Positions 54,954 through 64,000 of a stretch of DNA of 64,000 nt are shown one piece after another (positions within the stretch are counted from its first letter, which is position 1; each line of letters starts with the position of its first letter). Made by a program: the position numbers and the translations under genes. Source of the DNA: Cadophora sp. MPI-SDFR-AT-0126. Taxonomy: Eukaryota > Ascomycota > Leotiomycetes > Helotiales > Ploettnerulaceae. The stretch lies in contig JAGMVK010000020.1 in NCBI GenBank assembly GCA_020747065.1, positions 992,001-1,056,000 on the forward strand, written 5' to 3'. The notes under the pieces were generated by a model that saw only the letters and a program-made list of their open reading frames with translations, did no database searches and was not told where the DNA came from.

Positions 54954-56382
54954 CTATACCGCCTCTGCTGGATGGTTGATCTCAGTAGCGGAGACGTGGA
55001 CCTCAGTCTGGACACCGATCGCCTGGACCTCCATCGTCTTAAGTGAGCCCTCGACAGAACCTCCAGACTTGACCCAGCAAGAAGAATCGCCCCGCTCTAG
55101 CAGCTCAAACTCGTCGAACTGTTGCTTTCTCCCCTTGCTCATAACATGCTCCAACCCGGTTCCTCCAATGGTGGGGAGCGAGGGATGAGATGTCTTGAGG
55201 CTCCTTCCGAGACGTGATGAACAGGGACAAGGGAGCAGTCTGACGATTGGCCGTAGCGAAGGGAGGCAGACACAGACGACGCCCATGCAATTCTCCACCG
55301 CGCTCCAGAGGACGGTGTCCTCCACGGCCCACTTTGCGGGAAAACCTCGGATGTCCAGGAGGAGTAGCAGGCGAAGCCGTATGACGGATGCTATGAGAAC
55401 ACTGATCCCACGAGCCTCAGTTAGCATTTTGCATGCAGGGCGATTGCTGTTCTCGGCCACGGGACAGGGCTCTACTTACAAGCCACCGAGTAAGAACAAG
55501 CCTATGACGAAGAGTTTCTGGGTGGTGGTGATCTTGAGCTGCCAGACGTAGGGCATGGGAAGCAAAAGCAGGAACAGATCAGCCAGGATGTTGGGGATCG
55601 AGGTGCCAAAGAAAAATGGTGCAAGCTCTACGCATTGCGCTGTGGCAGCCAAGGCAGGGTCCCAAAGAGAAGCAACAGGTACACATTGGAACGCCGCAAC
55701 AAGGAACTGCAGTTCCCCATGCTGTTAGCGGCTGTCCATCCATTTCCTGCCAGGCTTGCAATATCGATATTCTTGTCTTGTCGATGGCAAGATGGGTGGA
55801 GACAGGAACTTACCGATGCAACAAACCAGGATGCTACAAAGCAAGCAACAGCGTAGATGGGAACGCGATTCGAAGTTTGGAACAACCTCCAGTAGAAAGC
55901 CAGGATAGAGAACTTAAGGCTGAATTGGATGGTATAGTAGAAAAGCTCGGCGACATAGACCGTCTTTGCGTTTGCCAGGAGGGTACGTTCTGGGATCACT
56001 TCTCCACGAATGGTTGCATCGTCTGGGAGATCTAGCAACGTAAAAAGTGTCAGAGAGCCTTTGGAAAGCAGCAAGAATCGATCAATCAATGCCATTCTCA
56101 CCAACAATCATGAGAGAGATGAACACTCCCACACTAATCTTGACGGGCACATAGTATTAGCCAGTGGTCAAAAAAGGACAATTGAGAAGTGCAATAACAT
56201 ACTAATCCAGTAAGGGCCAACCAGTCATCATACCATAATCCCGCCCTGGATATCTTCCGCGCGACAAAGCGAAGGGTAAGAGCAAGAGTAGCCGTGAAGA
56301 AACAGATGGACGTCGTGATGATTGTCCGATTTCGGTACGCCAGGGTGAGGTGGTGTACATTTGCTGAGGATAACTCCGACAT
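54954..56382 (-). CDS. PTH11-like integral membrane protein (fungal rhodopsin domain)
   Basis: A multi-exon gene from ATG 56382 (MSELSSANVHHLT) to a stop at 54954. Exon 1 ends at 56203. Membrane helices in order include IITTSICFFTATLALTLRFVARK with the family motif GLWYDDWLAL, then ISVGVFISLMIV, LFYYTIQFSLKFSILAFYWRLF, YAVACFVASWFVAS, a helix with FFFGTSIPNILADLFLLLLPMPYVWQL, and IASVIRLRLLLLL followed by DTVLWSAVENCMGVVCVCLPSLRPI. This order is typical of the Pezizomycotina family related to the PTH11 receptor. The soluble C-terminus is about 90 residues. Internal splice sites were set by phase and are mostly GT-AG. No CFEM domain is seen. The ligand is unknown. Confidence 0.85.
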
Positions 56383-57798
56383 CTTGAGCAAAGAAACGGC
56401 AATGTCGGCCACTTTTGCTGTCAAAGAGGAAATCAACACTCCTTAAATCTTTGGAATGCCTAGCCCAAACACCGCGAGGATATTTATCGCACCGCTAGCA
56501 GCGGCTTCTTCAAAAGAATGTTATTGCAACGCATTAATAGAAAGTGAGATCAACACTTGTGTCTCATTCTTTCTTCTTCGTATATTCTCGAACCATGAAT
56601 AACGATCGACGGCATCGCGATTGACTGACTGACTGACACGGTCCCCCTAATGGTGGAAATGCACTTACGCATTATGGCTTATGCTTTCAAGCCCATTTAC
56701 CGGGTTTGCATAATTCGAGGACTTTTGTTCAGTGAAGAAAGGGACATTCCGGCTGGGTGGCTTGCATTTCACACGCCACTATCCCATTGTAGCCAGCCTA
56801 ACTCCAGCACCCCGCATTCGCCTTTCTCTTAGGGGTCCAATACAATACTCACAGTAGTCGTACTATGATCACCTCCCGTTGGAAATGCGGCTTCTTTGGA
56901 CTGAGCATGGCGGCGCCCGCTAAACCTTTTCGTGGGTTCAGCTGAAATTGAACTTTCGAACCAGCATACTGATTCGCGGAGAGTACAGTACATCCATAAA
57001 TCCTGTCCCTTATCGCTCGAGAGAGCTCCCTCGGGTTTCACTACCGAAGAAATGGCTCAACGAGGCTGACGGGGAAGTTCTGTCAAGTTGTTCCGAGACA
57101 ACTGGGGAAGGCTGTGATTGACAAAAAAACCCTCCGCGATTAGGGGAATTGTGAAGCTTGGCTTGGTTGGACGCAGGACGTTCGCTCCGTTCGTTCTGCC
57201 CAGAAGGAGCGAGACAATCAATTGTTAGCCCAGGCACCGCATCACCTCCGTAGGAAAAAAAGAAAAAAAAAAGAAAGGAAAACAAAACAGCAAATCAAAA
57301 AGCAAAGTCCACTCGCATCCCGATCCTTCGTACTGCCTCCTTCCTCCGTATGTTTTGTTTCTGACATCAGATCGGCTGGAAGGAAGCGAGCCGAGCTTAC
57401 CACAAGCAAAGATTGGGTGTCCAAGAACTCTGACCTACATGTTGAAATTCGGTCGCGGCAATCCTCGTTTTCAGTTGATAGTACATCCGTGCCCACTGGA
57501 AAACTGTCTATCCATAATTCTAGTCAATCGCGTCTTCCGCAATCCCACATCTCTCTGCCTCTTATCTGTACAGACTGTTGAGGCGGCGACTAGTGCTGCT
57601 CGTATTGCGCCACCTTCTATTAAACTTTATATTAGCTCGGGCGGATCTTCCGCGGTGCACTTCCTTTTCCTTCCTTCCGACTCGCCGAACCTGTGCTCCA
57701 TTCAACTGTCTCTGCCGTACCGTCTCTGGGCGTCTCTGCCGGGCCGTTCCCTTCGGCGTCTTGTTCCTGTACCTTGAGCTGCCGAGACAAGCGTAACT

Positions 57799-57810
57799 CC
57801 CCCCCCCCCC
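57799..57810 (+). repeat. Poly-C tract
   Basis: Twelve consecutive C, a likely site of length variation or assembly error. Confidence 0.85.
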
Positions 57811-58290
57811 GGCCCTTTAATGCTTCCAACCCGTACGTGATATCTAGATGGGGGGGACTTTATAGATTTCCTACGTGATGAGTGTTGATAACTTCAAAAA
57901 CTCCAGGACTCGTCTAGTGATAGAGAGTGAGAGGGAGAGTACGTCTCGCTACACAGGAATAGATATTAAATATATGTTTACACGTCAAAACAAAGGAGAA
58001 CCGCTCAGCAGCAGCAAGCGAAGTTGTGCGTATCGTAAACCTCAGGACAGTAAATAGGCACTACTACACTACTACAGACCAGCGAGCAGAATCCAGTACT
58101 CAACTCCTCCGGGGTTAGGGGTAGGGACGTCGTCTCCATAAAGTCGCCATCATTTTCAAAGAGAATGAACGCAGTAAGGAACGGAAAGCAACAGAGCAAT
58201 AACAATAAATAAGAAACAACAGAAAAGTCGACAGTCTCCCATATGTAAGTATGCTTATACTTTCGGACTATCCATCCATCTATCTCGGCT

Positions 58291-58320
58291 TCGATTCGAT
58301 TTCGATTTCGATATCGATTT
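58291..58320 (+). repeat. Imperfect CGATTT microsatellite
   Basis: Repeats of tcgatt and tcgattt with one interruption (gatatcgat). Confidence 0.8.
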
Positions 58321-59003
58321 CTCCTTTAATATAGATGAGCTGGAGATATGGAGCTGGAGATATGAGTGGGTGAGGTGGCAGGTGGTGGTAGGTGGTGGTA
58401 CTGTAGGTGGTAACGTAGGGGGGTAAAATGGTAAGCTCGGATAAAGATGATCGATATAATGGAGCTGGAATAGAAGCTGAAGCCGAAATTGAAGTTAAAG
58501 GAGGCCAAAGAATGATGAGAAGAGAGGAATTTCATATCATTTCAATTCAGCTAGGCTTGGCTTGGCTTCGCTCGTATGGGATGAGAAAGAGAATGATCAT
58601 GAGAAAAAAAATGATATTGAGAAAGAGATTGAAATCGGAATCTGGTATTCTGCATTTATTGTTCGATCCGTTCTTTCTTTCTTTCTTACCCTCTCAAGGT
58701 CCTTTCTGCCTTCACCCTCAGCTGAGCTCCAAAACATAACGTAGGTACTTTGGTATTGCACATCCTGACAAAACGCCTATTTGCTTCCACCAGTCGATCG
58801 AGTAACAAAAGAAAATCAATGGCTGGCTATCTAGCTCAGCAGTGGTGCAGCATTCTTGCCTCCATCTTCCATAGCAGAAAATGTACAGTAAAACATAACA
58901 TCTCCCATCTCTCTCTAACTCCACCTAACCGTATCATCGCTCCCCGGACTGTCTCTGAACCCGATTTGATCCCCACAGTCATCGGCTGAATGATAAAAAC
59001 CAA

Positions 59004-60221
59004 TCAAGCAACAGGACTCCAAGGCATTGGAATCAAAATCCTGCTCTTCATGCTCTGAATCAACGGCACAGTCTTATGCACAGTATCGCCCCAACCCTCG
59101 ACATTCCAGCTCTGCTCCCTCCTCACCTTCCTCTCCTCTAGATCCGCAAACTGCCAAAGATGGTGCACGGTATTCAGCTCTCCAATTTGCACAAACCACG
59201 CTCCCACGCCCTCCATCACCTCGCGTCGAGCCTTCAGCCCTCTTCGCCAGTGTGTCTCCCACTCCAGCAAATTACCGGGGTGTAGTGTGTAGGAGCGGAG
59301 TTCAAAGACGCCGCCGAGGGCTCGCGGGGCGGTGGTAGGCCAGAAGGAGAATTCTTGCATTAGGGAGGTGTTCTTGGATTTTATCAGGGATTTGAGTTTC
59401 TTGTCGAAGGCAGGAAAATCGGGGTGGTTGGCGATGGAGTGGAGGGAGTCGTGGTAGCCGTGGTAGCGTTGGTATTCCCAGATATGAACTGGTAGGGTTA
59501 GCTGGAGGTCAATTGGTGGTAGTGAGAGGGAGACGTACCAAAAGTATCACAATCCCCAACCTCAGTTCTCCAGCTTCCCACCAAATGCACCTTATTCTCC
59601 TCCATTCCCGCCATCTTGGGATACCAGTTCCCAACCAAGTCTACATACTCGTCTACCTTATCCGGCTTGACCTGATGAAAGACAATCGAATGGACATACT
59701 TCCCTCTCGCCAAAACCTGACTGAATGAATGTTCAATCTCGCGATCCATCTCCCGCCCCTCCTTCGTCCCATAGATCAAGCTGCTCAGCTTGCCCTTTCG
59801 AGAATTCTCATGTTCATCTTGAGCAGTACCTGCAGATGCGAAACGTTCTTGTGAGCCTTCATCCGTACGAGTATCCAAGCATGTGGAAGAAATATCAGAG
59901 TCAACTTCGAGAAGGGGAATACACAGGTCTCGCATTGCTCACGCGCGGAGCAGTGGGAGGAAACGCCGCGGGAACCTCCATGCGGTAATGAGATGAAGGG
60001 AGGGGGTAAACTTCAGAGAACTGACTTGGCTCCTTCTTCTTGCTCAACTCTGCTACTCTCTCGCGGAACTGTTTCTGCTTTGCGTCGAAAGAAGCAGCGC
60101 CCTCGGAATTGATGTCCGAGAGGGCGGGTGATCGCGAGAGGGAGGTCGTGCTGGTGAAGGGGCGGAGAAAGGTACTGGGTGAGGTGAGCTTGGAGCTCTT
60201 GACGAGACGGCGGGCAAACAT
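59004..60221 (-). CDS. NIPSNAP family mitochondrial protein
   Basis: Three exons, 60026-60221, 59539-59829 and 59004-59488, in phase, giving 323 residues; the first intron is long (196 nt). The N-terminus (MFARRLVKSSKL then Ser/Thr-rich, few acids) looks like a mitochondrial presequence. The NIPSNAP core is seen twice, as usual: KYVHSIVFHQVKPDKVDEYVDL with a VGSWRTEVGDCDTFVHIWEY end, and VFELRSYTLHPGNLLEWE with GELNTVHHLWQFADLEERK. The family is a conserved dimeric alpha/beta-barrel protein of mitochondria, in animals linked to mitophagy signalling; its fungal role is unclear. Adjacent and divergent is another mitochondrial gene (ATP synthase subunit j). Confidence 0.88.
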
Positions 60222-60985
60222 TGTGGTGGTTGATCGATTGAGGGTGTTCGTTGAATTCGAGTGTGTATAGGCACAAAGTGATGGTTTGTTCAGCTCCGGT
60301 CGAGATAGAGAGCTGTATTGTATGTACTTGACCTTGCTGTTGACGAGGGAAGCTGTATCGGCTGATTGCGCTACGCTTTGTGTCTGGTCTGTGATTATGA
60401 TGCACGCTTGCCGTCTTGACGTAGCGAGCCGGGGTCTGGGAATATTCCGGTACAGTGTCGATGTCTCAATCAAACGGTGAAGTTCCAGTGATTGTAATAT
60501 CGAGTATATTGAGCAGAGAGCGAGGAGAGAGCAGTCCGCGGGGAAAGGAAGGTGAGCTGAAGGAGAGCACGAGGGAAGCCAAGAAGAGCAGTCAATCAAA
60601 TGCCGTAAGTCTATTGGACGACAGTGGTAGTTCTGTTGTTCACCCCGCACTTTGAAGCTGTCTGTCGCACTGATGCAGCGTTTGGGGATTTGGCGTGGTG
60701 TGGGTGGGCAATGCTGTGGATGGATGGCCCTGTAGGACAAGGGGCAGCTTGTTGACTTGATAATGAGCTAGTCCAGTAATGGACTGGCTGCCGGATAGCA
60801 AGCTAAACCTTTTCGGCTTTCGAGCCAGGAATCACATGATATTTGGGCTACGGCCAATTCAGCCTAGCTTCTCAAGTGCGGCTCTGCAACAATCAAGCTC
60901 GGCTTCAACTCAACACCAGCCATACCATCACCACACCTCAACCCACCACTCCAATCTCTCACCACAAACCTTTCACACACCCAAA
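60222..60985. promoter_or_regulatory. Divergent promoter region between NIPSNAP and ATP synthase j genes
   Basis: This is a 764-bp spacer between two genes for mitochondrial proteins on opposite strands. Short ORFs within it have no domain. Co-expression is plausible but only inferred from position. Confidence 0.45.
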
Positions 60986-61435
60986 ATGCCAGGTCTCCTC
61001 GGAAAGAAGTTCCCCGCGCCTGTCGGTACGTTCAATCGCAGTCCCGTCCCTCCGCAGATGAACCGTCGTGCTAATGAAGAATTTATCAGCGCGCCCAATG
61101 GCTCCTTTCTACGCTGCTGGTAAGGCTTCTCTGCTCCCTACACACCCGGATGCACTGCGATGGATGCTTTTCCACGTTGGAGGTTGGAATAGAGGATCAT
61201 AGATGGAGATACAGGGTGTTGTGCGGATGGAATGGAATGGAATGCTGATGCGATGTATCGTACAGGTCTGATCATCCTCTACGGAATCAACTCTGCCCAG
61301 ACAGCCATGATGAACAGTGAGTAGCGGTAGTTGACTGCCGAGATATGCCGTGCTGATGGTGGAATCACAGGCGCCGAGTTCAAGAACGATCCTCGCAACC
61401 CAAATGCCGGAAAGGCTGCTGCTGAGAAGCACTAG
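60986..61435 (+). CDS. ATP18: ATP synthase subunit j (Atp18)
   Basis: Four small exons: 60986-61025, 61090-61119, 61266-61316, 61371-61435, with phases that fit exactly, giving 61 residues. The protein reads LLGKKFPAPV, then PFYAAGLIILYGINSA (single inner-membrane helix) and EFKNDPRNPNAGK at the C-terminus. The FP-x-P start, PF-x-AG helix entry and NDPRNP motif are those of yeast Atp18, a peripheral-stalk-side Fo subunit of mitochondrial ATP synthase involved in dimer stability. This gene is too small and too split to appear as a long ORF. Confidence 0.92.
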
Positions 61436-62150
61436 ATGGATCATGGACGGATGATTGGATGGAGGAGGGGAGGATTTGAGGGGGCATAGACATCGAGGAT
61501 GCATAGATGGGAGGGACGGGAACTGTATCATATGTGAATGCCGTCGTACACGTTGAGTTGATGACTCTACCTCGATATTGGTGATGTGACGTGAAATTGG
61601 GTAAGATACAGTTGTATCTTCATGCTTCCGGAATGATGCAATTCAGTCATTACGTTATACCTCATATTATCTTCCTATTCTAGTGAGTAGCTTGATGGAC
61701 TTGGATGGATGGATACCAGCCAAGACTGTGCTCGGTCTGGTTATGCAAGCGCATATTTCTCAGAATCAACTTGATTTCTCTTCATCTATGGTCCCCGGCA
61801 CATTCAATACATCTGCTTACACAAAACACTTCTCAATATGCACATGCAGTCTCTCTGAATCCCTGAATCACATTCATAAACCACGTCTCCATATCATTCA
61901 AGTTCACTCCACTCCCTACCCTACATGTCTCTAAAACCCTTTTGAGCCATCAACAGGCTCCCATCCTTTAGTCGATCATCTCCTCTACCAATCCAGCCCA
62001 GCCGTGACCTCTACCAAAATATTGTGAGGCATCTATTTTCATTTTCAGCTTTGTCTTTGAACTGGAGACGGAATGGAGAGCAGTAACAGTGAGTATGGAG
62101 GTATGGAGGCAAGGTCTCAGAATTGATCGTCAATGTCTCTGTCGTCCGCA
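61436..62150. other. Intergenic, nothing recognised
   Basis: 3' flank of the ATP synthase j gene. It has no convincing ORF or RNA structure. Confidence 0.4.
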
Positions 62151-62199
62151 TCCTACATATGTATGTAACTCAGACAAAGGCGCGTTTGTTTGATCACAA

Positions 62200-63051
62200 T
62201 ACCCGTAAGTCCAAGAGCAGGTGTGAACTTCCGCGGAGATTTTGAACTTACGACATATTGCTCAGCCAACTGATTCTCGAGAGAGATCTAAATACTTTGG
62301 TGTCAGCGACATATCCGTAACGCTAGATGAGGTGATGTGAGTGTGGTAATGGAGAAAGTGGTTCAGATTTTGGAAAAAAGATTATGCTAATGTCATTTAC
62401 CCAGAGCCGGGCGTCGAAGAAAAGCAGTGTGATATTTGGTGATCATCATGGTATTATATGATACATTTAGGCAATTTTGTGTTGAGAAGGGATGAGGGAG
62501 CTTACTTCTTTGATGAGGAGAGAGAATTTATGAATTTCGAGAAGGATGATCTGAGTATTCAATCGTCAGCTAGTCTTGCAGAGTGAGGAGGGAAGAATGA
62601 CTTGAGGGAGGAAGGGTAGGTAGGTTAGTGAGACAGTTGTCTCCTCATTTGTGTCAAGCATTGGAAGAATAATAACATTATACTGTCAAAGCATCGTGGC
62701 GTTAATCGAACATCGCGAGATGCTCATACGAAACTATTGAACTTAGTGGCGGCGTATTCGATATCGAGTTTGAGGTGTTGAATGCTGAGGGCGAAGGCTT
62801 TCAAGGGACATGTTAGTAGGCAATCGGCTGAGTTTGAGGTGGGGTAGAAGAGAGCGAGATCGTATCTCAGGATGAGAAACATTAGCTTCTGGTCTTCATA
62901 CTACAAGGCAGTTCAGAGCCTCTAGCTATTGTACCATCATGTGAACAACTCGAAAACATTTCAAGGAGATGGTGAAGAAGCGTACTTCCATTGACTTGTC
63001 CATTGTCACTTTACTTTCCCACACCACCTTCTGGAAAGAAGTGTTGGGCAT
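62200..63051 (-). CDS. Candidate multi-exon gene of unknown function
   Basis: From ATG 63051 a 66-nt exon (MPNTSFQKVVWESKV, then MDKSME) ends at a GTACGC donor (62985). A TAG acceptor at 62901 opens a 171-nt phase-0 exon (62730-62900) ending at a GTATGA donor, containing a helical stretch (LSIQHLKLDIEYAATKF). Further pieces with clean GT-AG borders follow: IILLEIHKFSLLIKE near 62515-62560 and ENQLAEQYV near 62250-62285. Within the second exon a perfect CTAAC branch sequence before an AG suggests a further intron whose donor I cannot place. The dense splice signals argue for a real gene, but the full model is uncertain and no family was assigned. Confidence 0.4.
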
Positions 63052-64000
63052 GACCTCTCTTTGAAATGTTGAGAATGCTGCCAACCAATGGGGAACAATC
63101 AGCCAATGTCAAACTCAAAGTTGCTCCCTGGCCGGCATTGTCTATCAGGGATCTACGAGATACAGTTGTGAGCAAACTAGTCTTGAAAAACGGTGTTTGA
63201 AAAAGAGAGAGTATTATGTATGTGATCAGAAAGAGAGTTTGAAAAAGTCATGAGTGCAAACGCATCAAAAGATGTCATAGAATGTACGGTATGTTCATCA
63301 TATGAGATGGATTTATTGAGGAATTCACGAAAGAAATTTGTGGTTGGACTTATTCTATAGAGCCATGAGAGTCAGTATAGCATGGTTTCGTGTCTGGTCT
63401 CAGAGTCTTTTTGATGTTGATGATGGACTGGACTGTAAGGAAATCGAAGAGAGAAAGAGGAGCTTGCTTGGCGAGGGGGCTTGAAATTTTGAGGACGGTC
63501 TCGCTTCGGGCCGTCGTAGTATTTGGCAGTGAGAGAGTATGTAGAAGGTAATGCGATGCCATGGATAACTAGAAAAATTTGTTGCAATAGTATTAATGAA
63601 TTTTGAGGACTGATTTCTGAGTATTTTTGGAGGAGAGATGTGTGAACTGACGAGGAAGAAGAGAAGAATAAGCAAACGCTATACAAGAGAGAAGTTCGAG
63701 CAGGTAAGTTTCAGAGATCTGATAGATCGGATAGTGTATGAAAGTCGGTGAGCATCAGTGCAGCCAATGAGGGTGCTCCATAAGAAGGTTGTGGTGATAG
63801 AATGTTGTTGGCGTGGCCTGTCGATGGGCTGATCGCAAACGAATTGTTTACAAATGGGCTAGCGCCAATATTGCGAGAGCATCACCTTAACCGAACATGG
63901 GTTCTTGCAGCCACATGAAAGGCACTCACAACTCGAGAAGCTGTGATACAAGCAGTATATCCGTGTAATAACTTTCTTCACCGGGACTGGGATCACAATT
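63052..64000. other. Right-edge intergenic sequence
   Basis: Short minus-strand ORFs around 63350-63686 lack domains and are pyrimidine-rich in the coding sense, more like a leader than protein. Nothing else was recognised. Confidence 0.4.

Larger units (their letters stand above)
56383..59003. other. Long intergenic region with low-complexity tracts
   Basis: No gene was recognised in 2.6 kb. It contains an A-rich tract at about 57255-57300, a run of 12 C at 57799-57810, a CGATTT-type microsatellite at about 58291-58320 and GGTGGTA repeats at about 58376-58412. Part of it is probably 3' UTR or promoter. Short ORFs here are compositionally biased. Confidence 0.45.

Noticed and set aside
1..64000. 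CRISPR arrays, prophage or bacterial operons
   Set aside because: The sequence is eukaryotic with spliced genes; no regularly spaced short repeats were seen.

Overview
This window is nuclear DNA of a filamentous ascomycete (Pezizomycotina; Leotiomycetes would fit, but that is inference). The basis is seen directly: genes carry several short GT-AG introns of about 46-80 nt, neighbours lie on both strands without operons, and the families are typically fungal (DUF1996, Zn2Cys6 regulators, UstYa-like proteins, POT and Dal5-type transporters, a PTH11-like receptor). Positions come from reading splice sites by eye. Boundaries given to the base were checked for reading phase; the others are approximate.

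Left accessory region (about 1-12.6 kb). An intact DUF1996 secreted-protein gene runs off the left edge. After it comes a block of damaged genes: a duplicated fragment of a cell-surface gene, an aldo-keto reductase with an early TGA, a Zn2Cys6 regulator with a 1-nt deletion and two in-frame stops, a UstYa-like gene with frame breaks, a tyrosinase with a lost splice donor, an in-frame stop and no CuB half, and the N-terminal part of a STAND/NLR-type gene. The UstYa-like/tyrosinase pair is the signature of dikaritin (ustiloxin-type) peptide clusters, so this looks like the corpse of such a cluster. The stops fit C-to-T changes, which would suit repeat-induced point mutation (RIP). The block ends at an intact secreted, probably GPI-anchored protein whose 3' end is the source of the fragment near 1.7 kb.

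Middle (12.6-21.6 kb). A long non-coding stretch precedes a large single-pass membrane protein with an EGF-like extracellular module.

Candidate biosynthetic/resistance group (21.6-34.5 kb). Here lie an ATP-grasp ligase, an APH-type phosphotransferase, a complete but divergent CTP synthase and a POT-family peptide transporter. Short TA-flanked inverted-repeat elements sit among them: two head to head at 24.5-24.9 kb and a third at 34.3-34.5 kb. A ligase, a peptide transporter and an extra copy of a known antimetabolite target suggest a small-peptide or glutamine-analogue pathway with self-resistance. This is the most interesting hypothesis in the window and it is inference.

Orphan zone (34.5-37.4 kb). 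It holds only weak hypothetical ORFs.

Right part (38-63 kb), mostly conserved chromosome. Genes are a Q/N-rich coiled-coil protein with an 11-nt first exon, a Dal5-type MFS transporter with one frame break near its N-terminus, a secreted type-B carboxylesterase, a fungal transcription factor without a visible zinc cluster, a four-zinc-knuckle protein, RNase P/MRP subunit Pop7 divergent from RAVE subunit Rav2/Rogdi, a PTH11-like rhodopsin-domain protein, and two divergent mitochondrial genes (a NIPSNAP protein and ATP synthase subunit j). A poorly defined multi-exon gene lies near the right edge.
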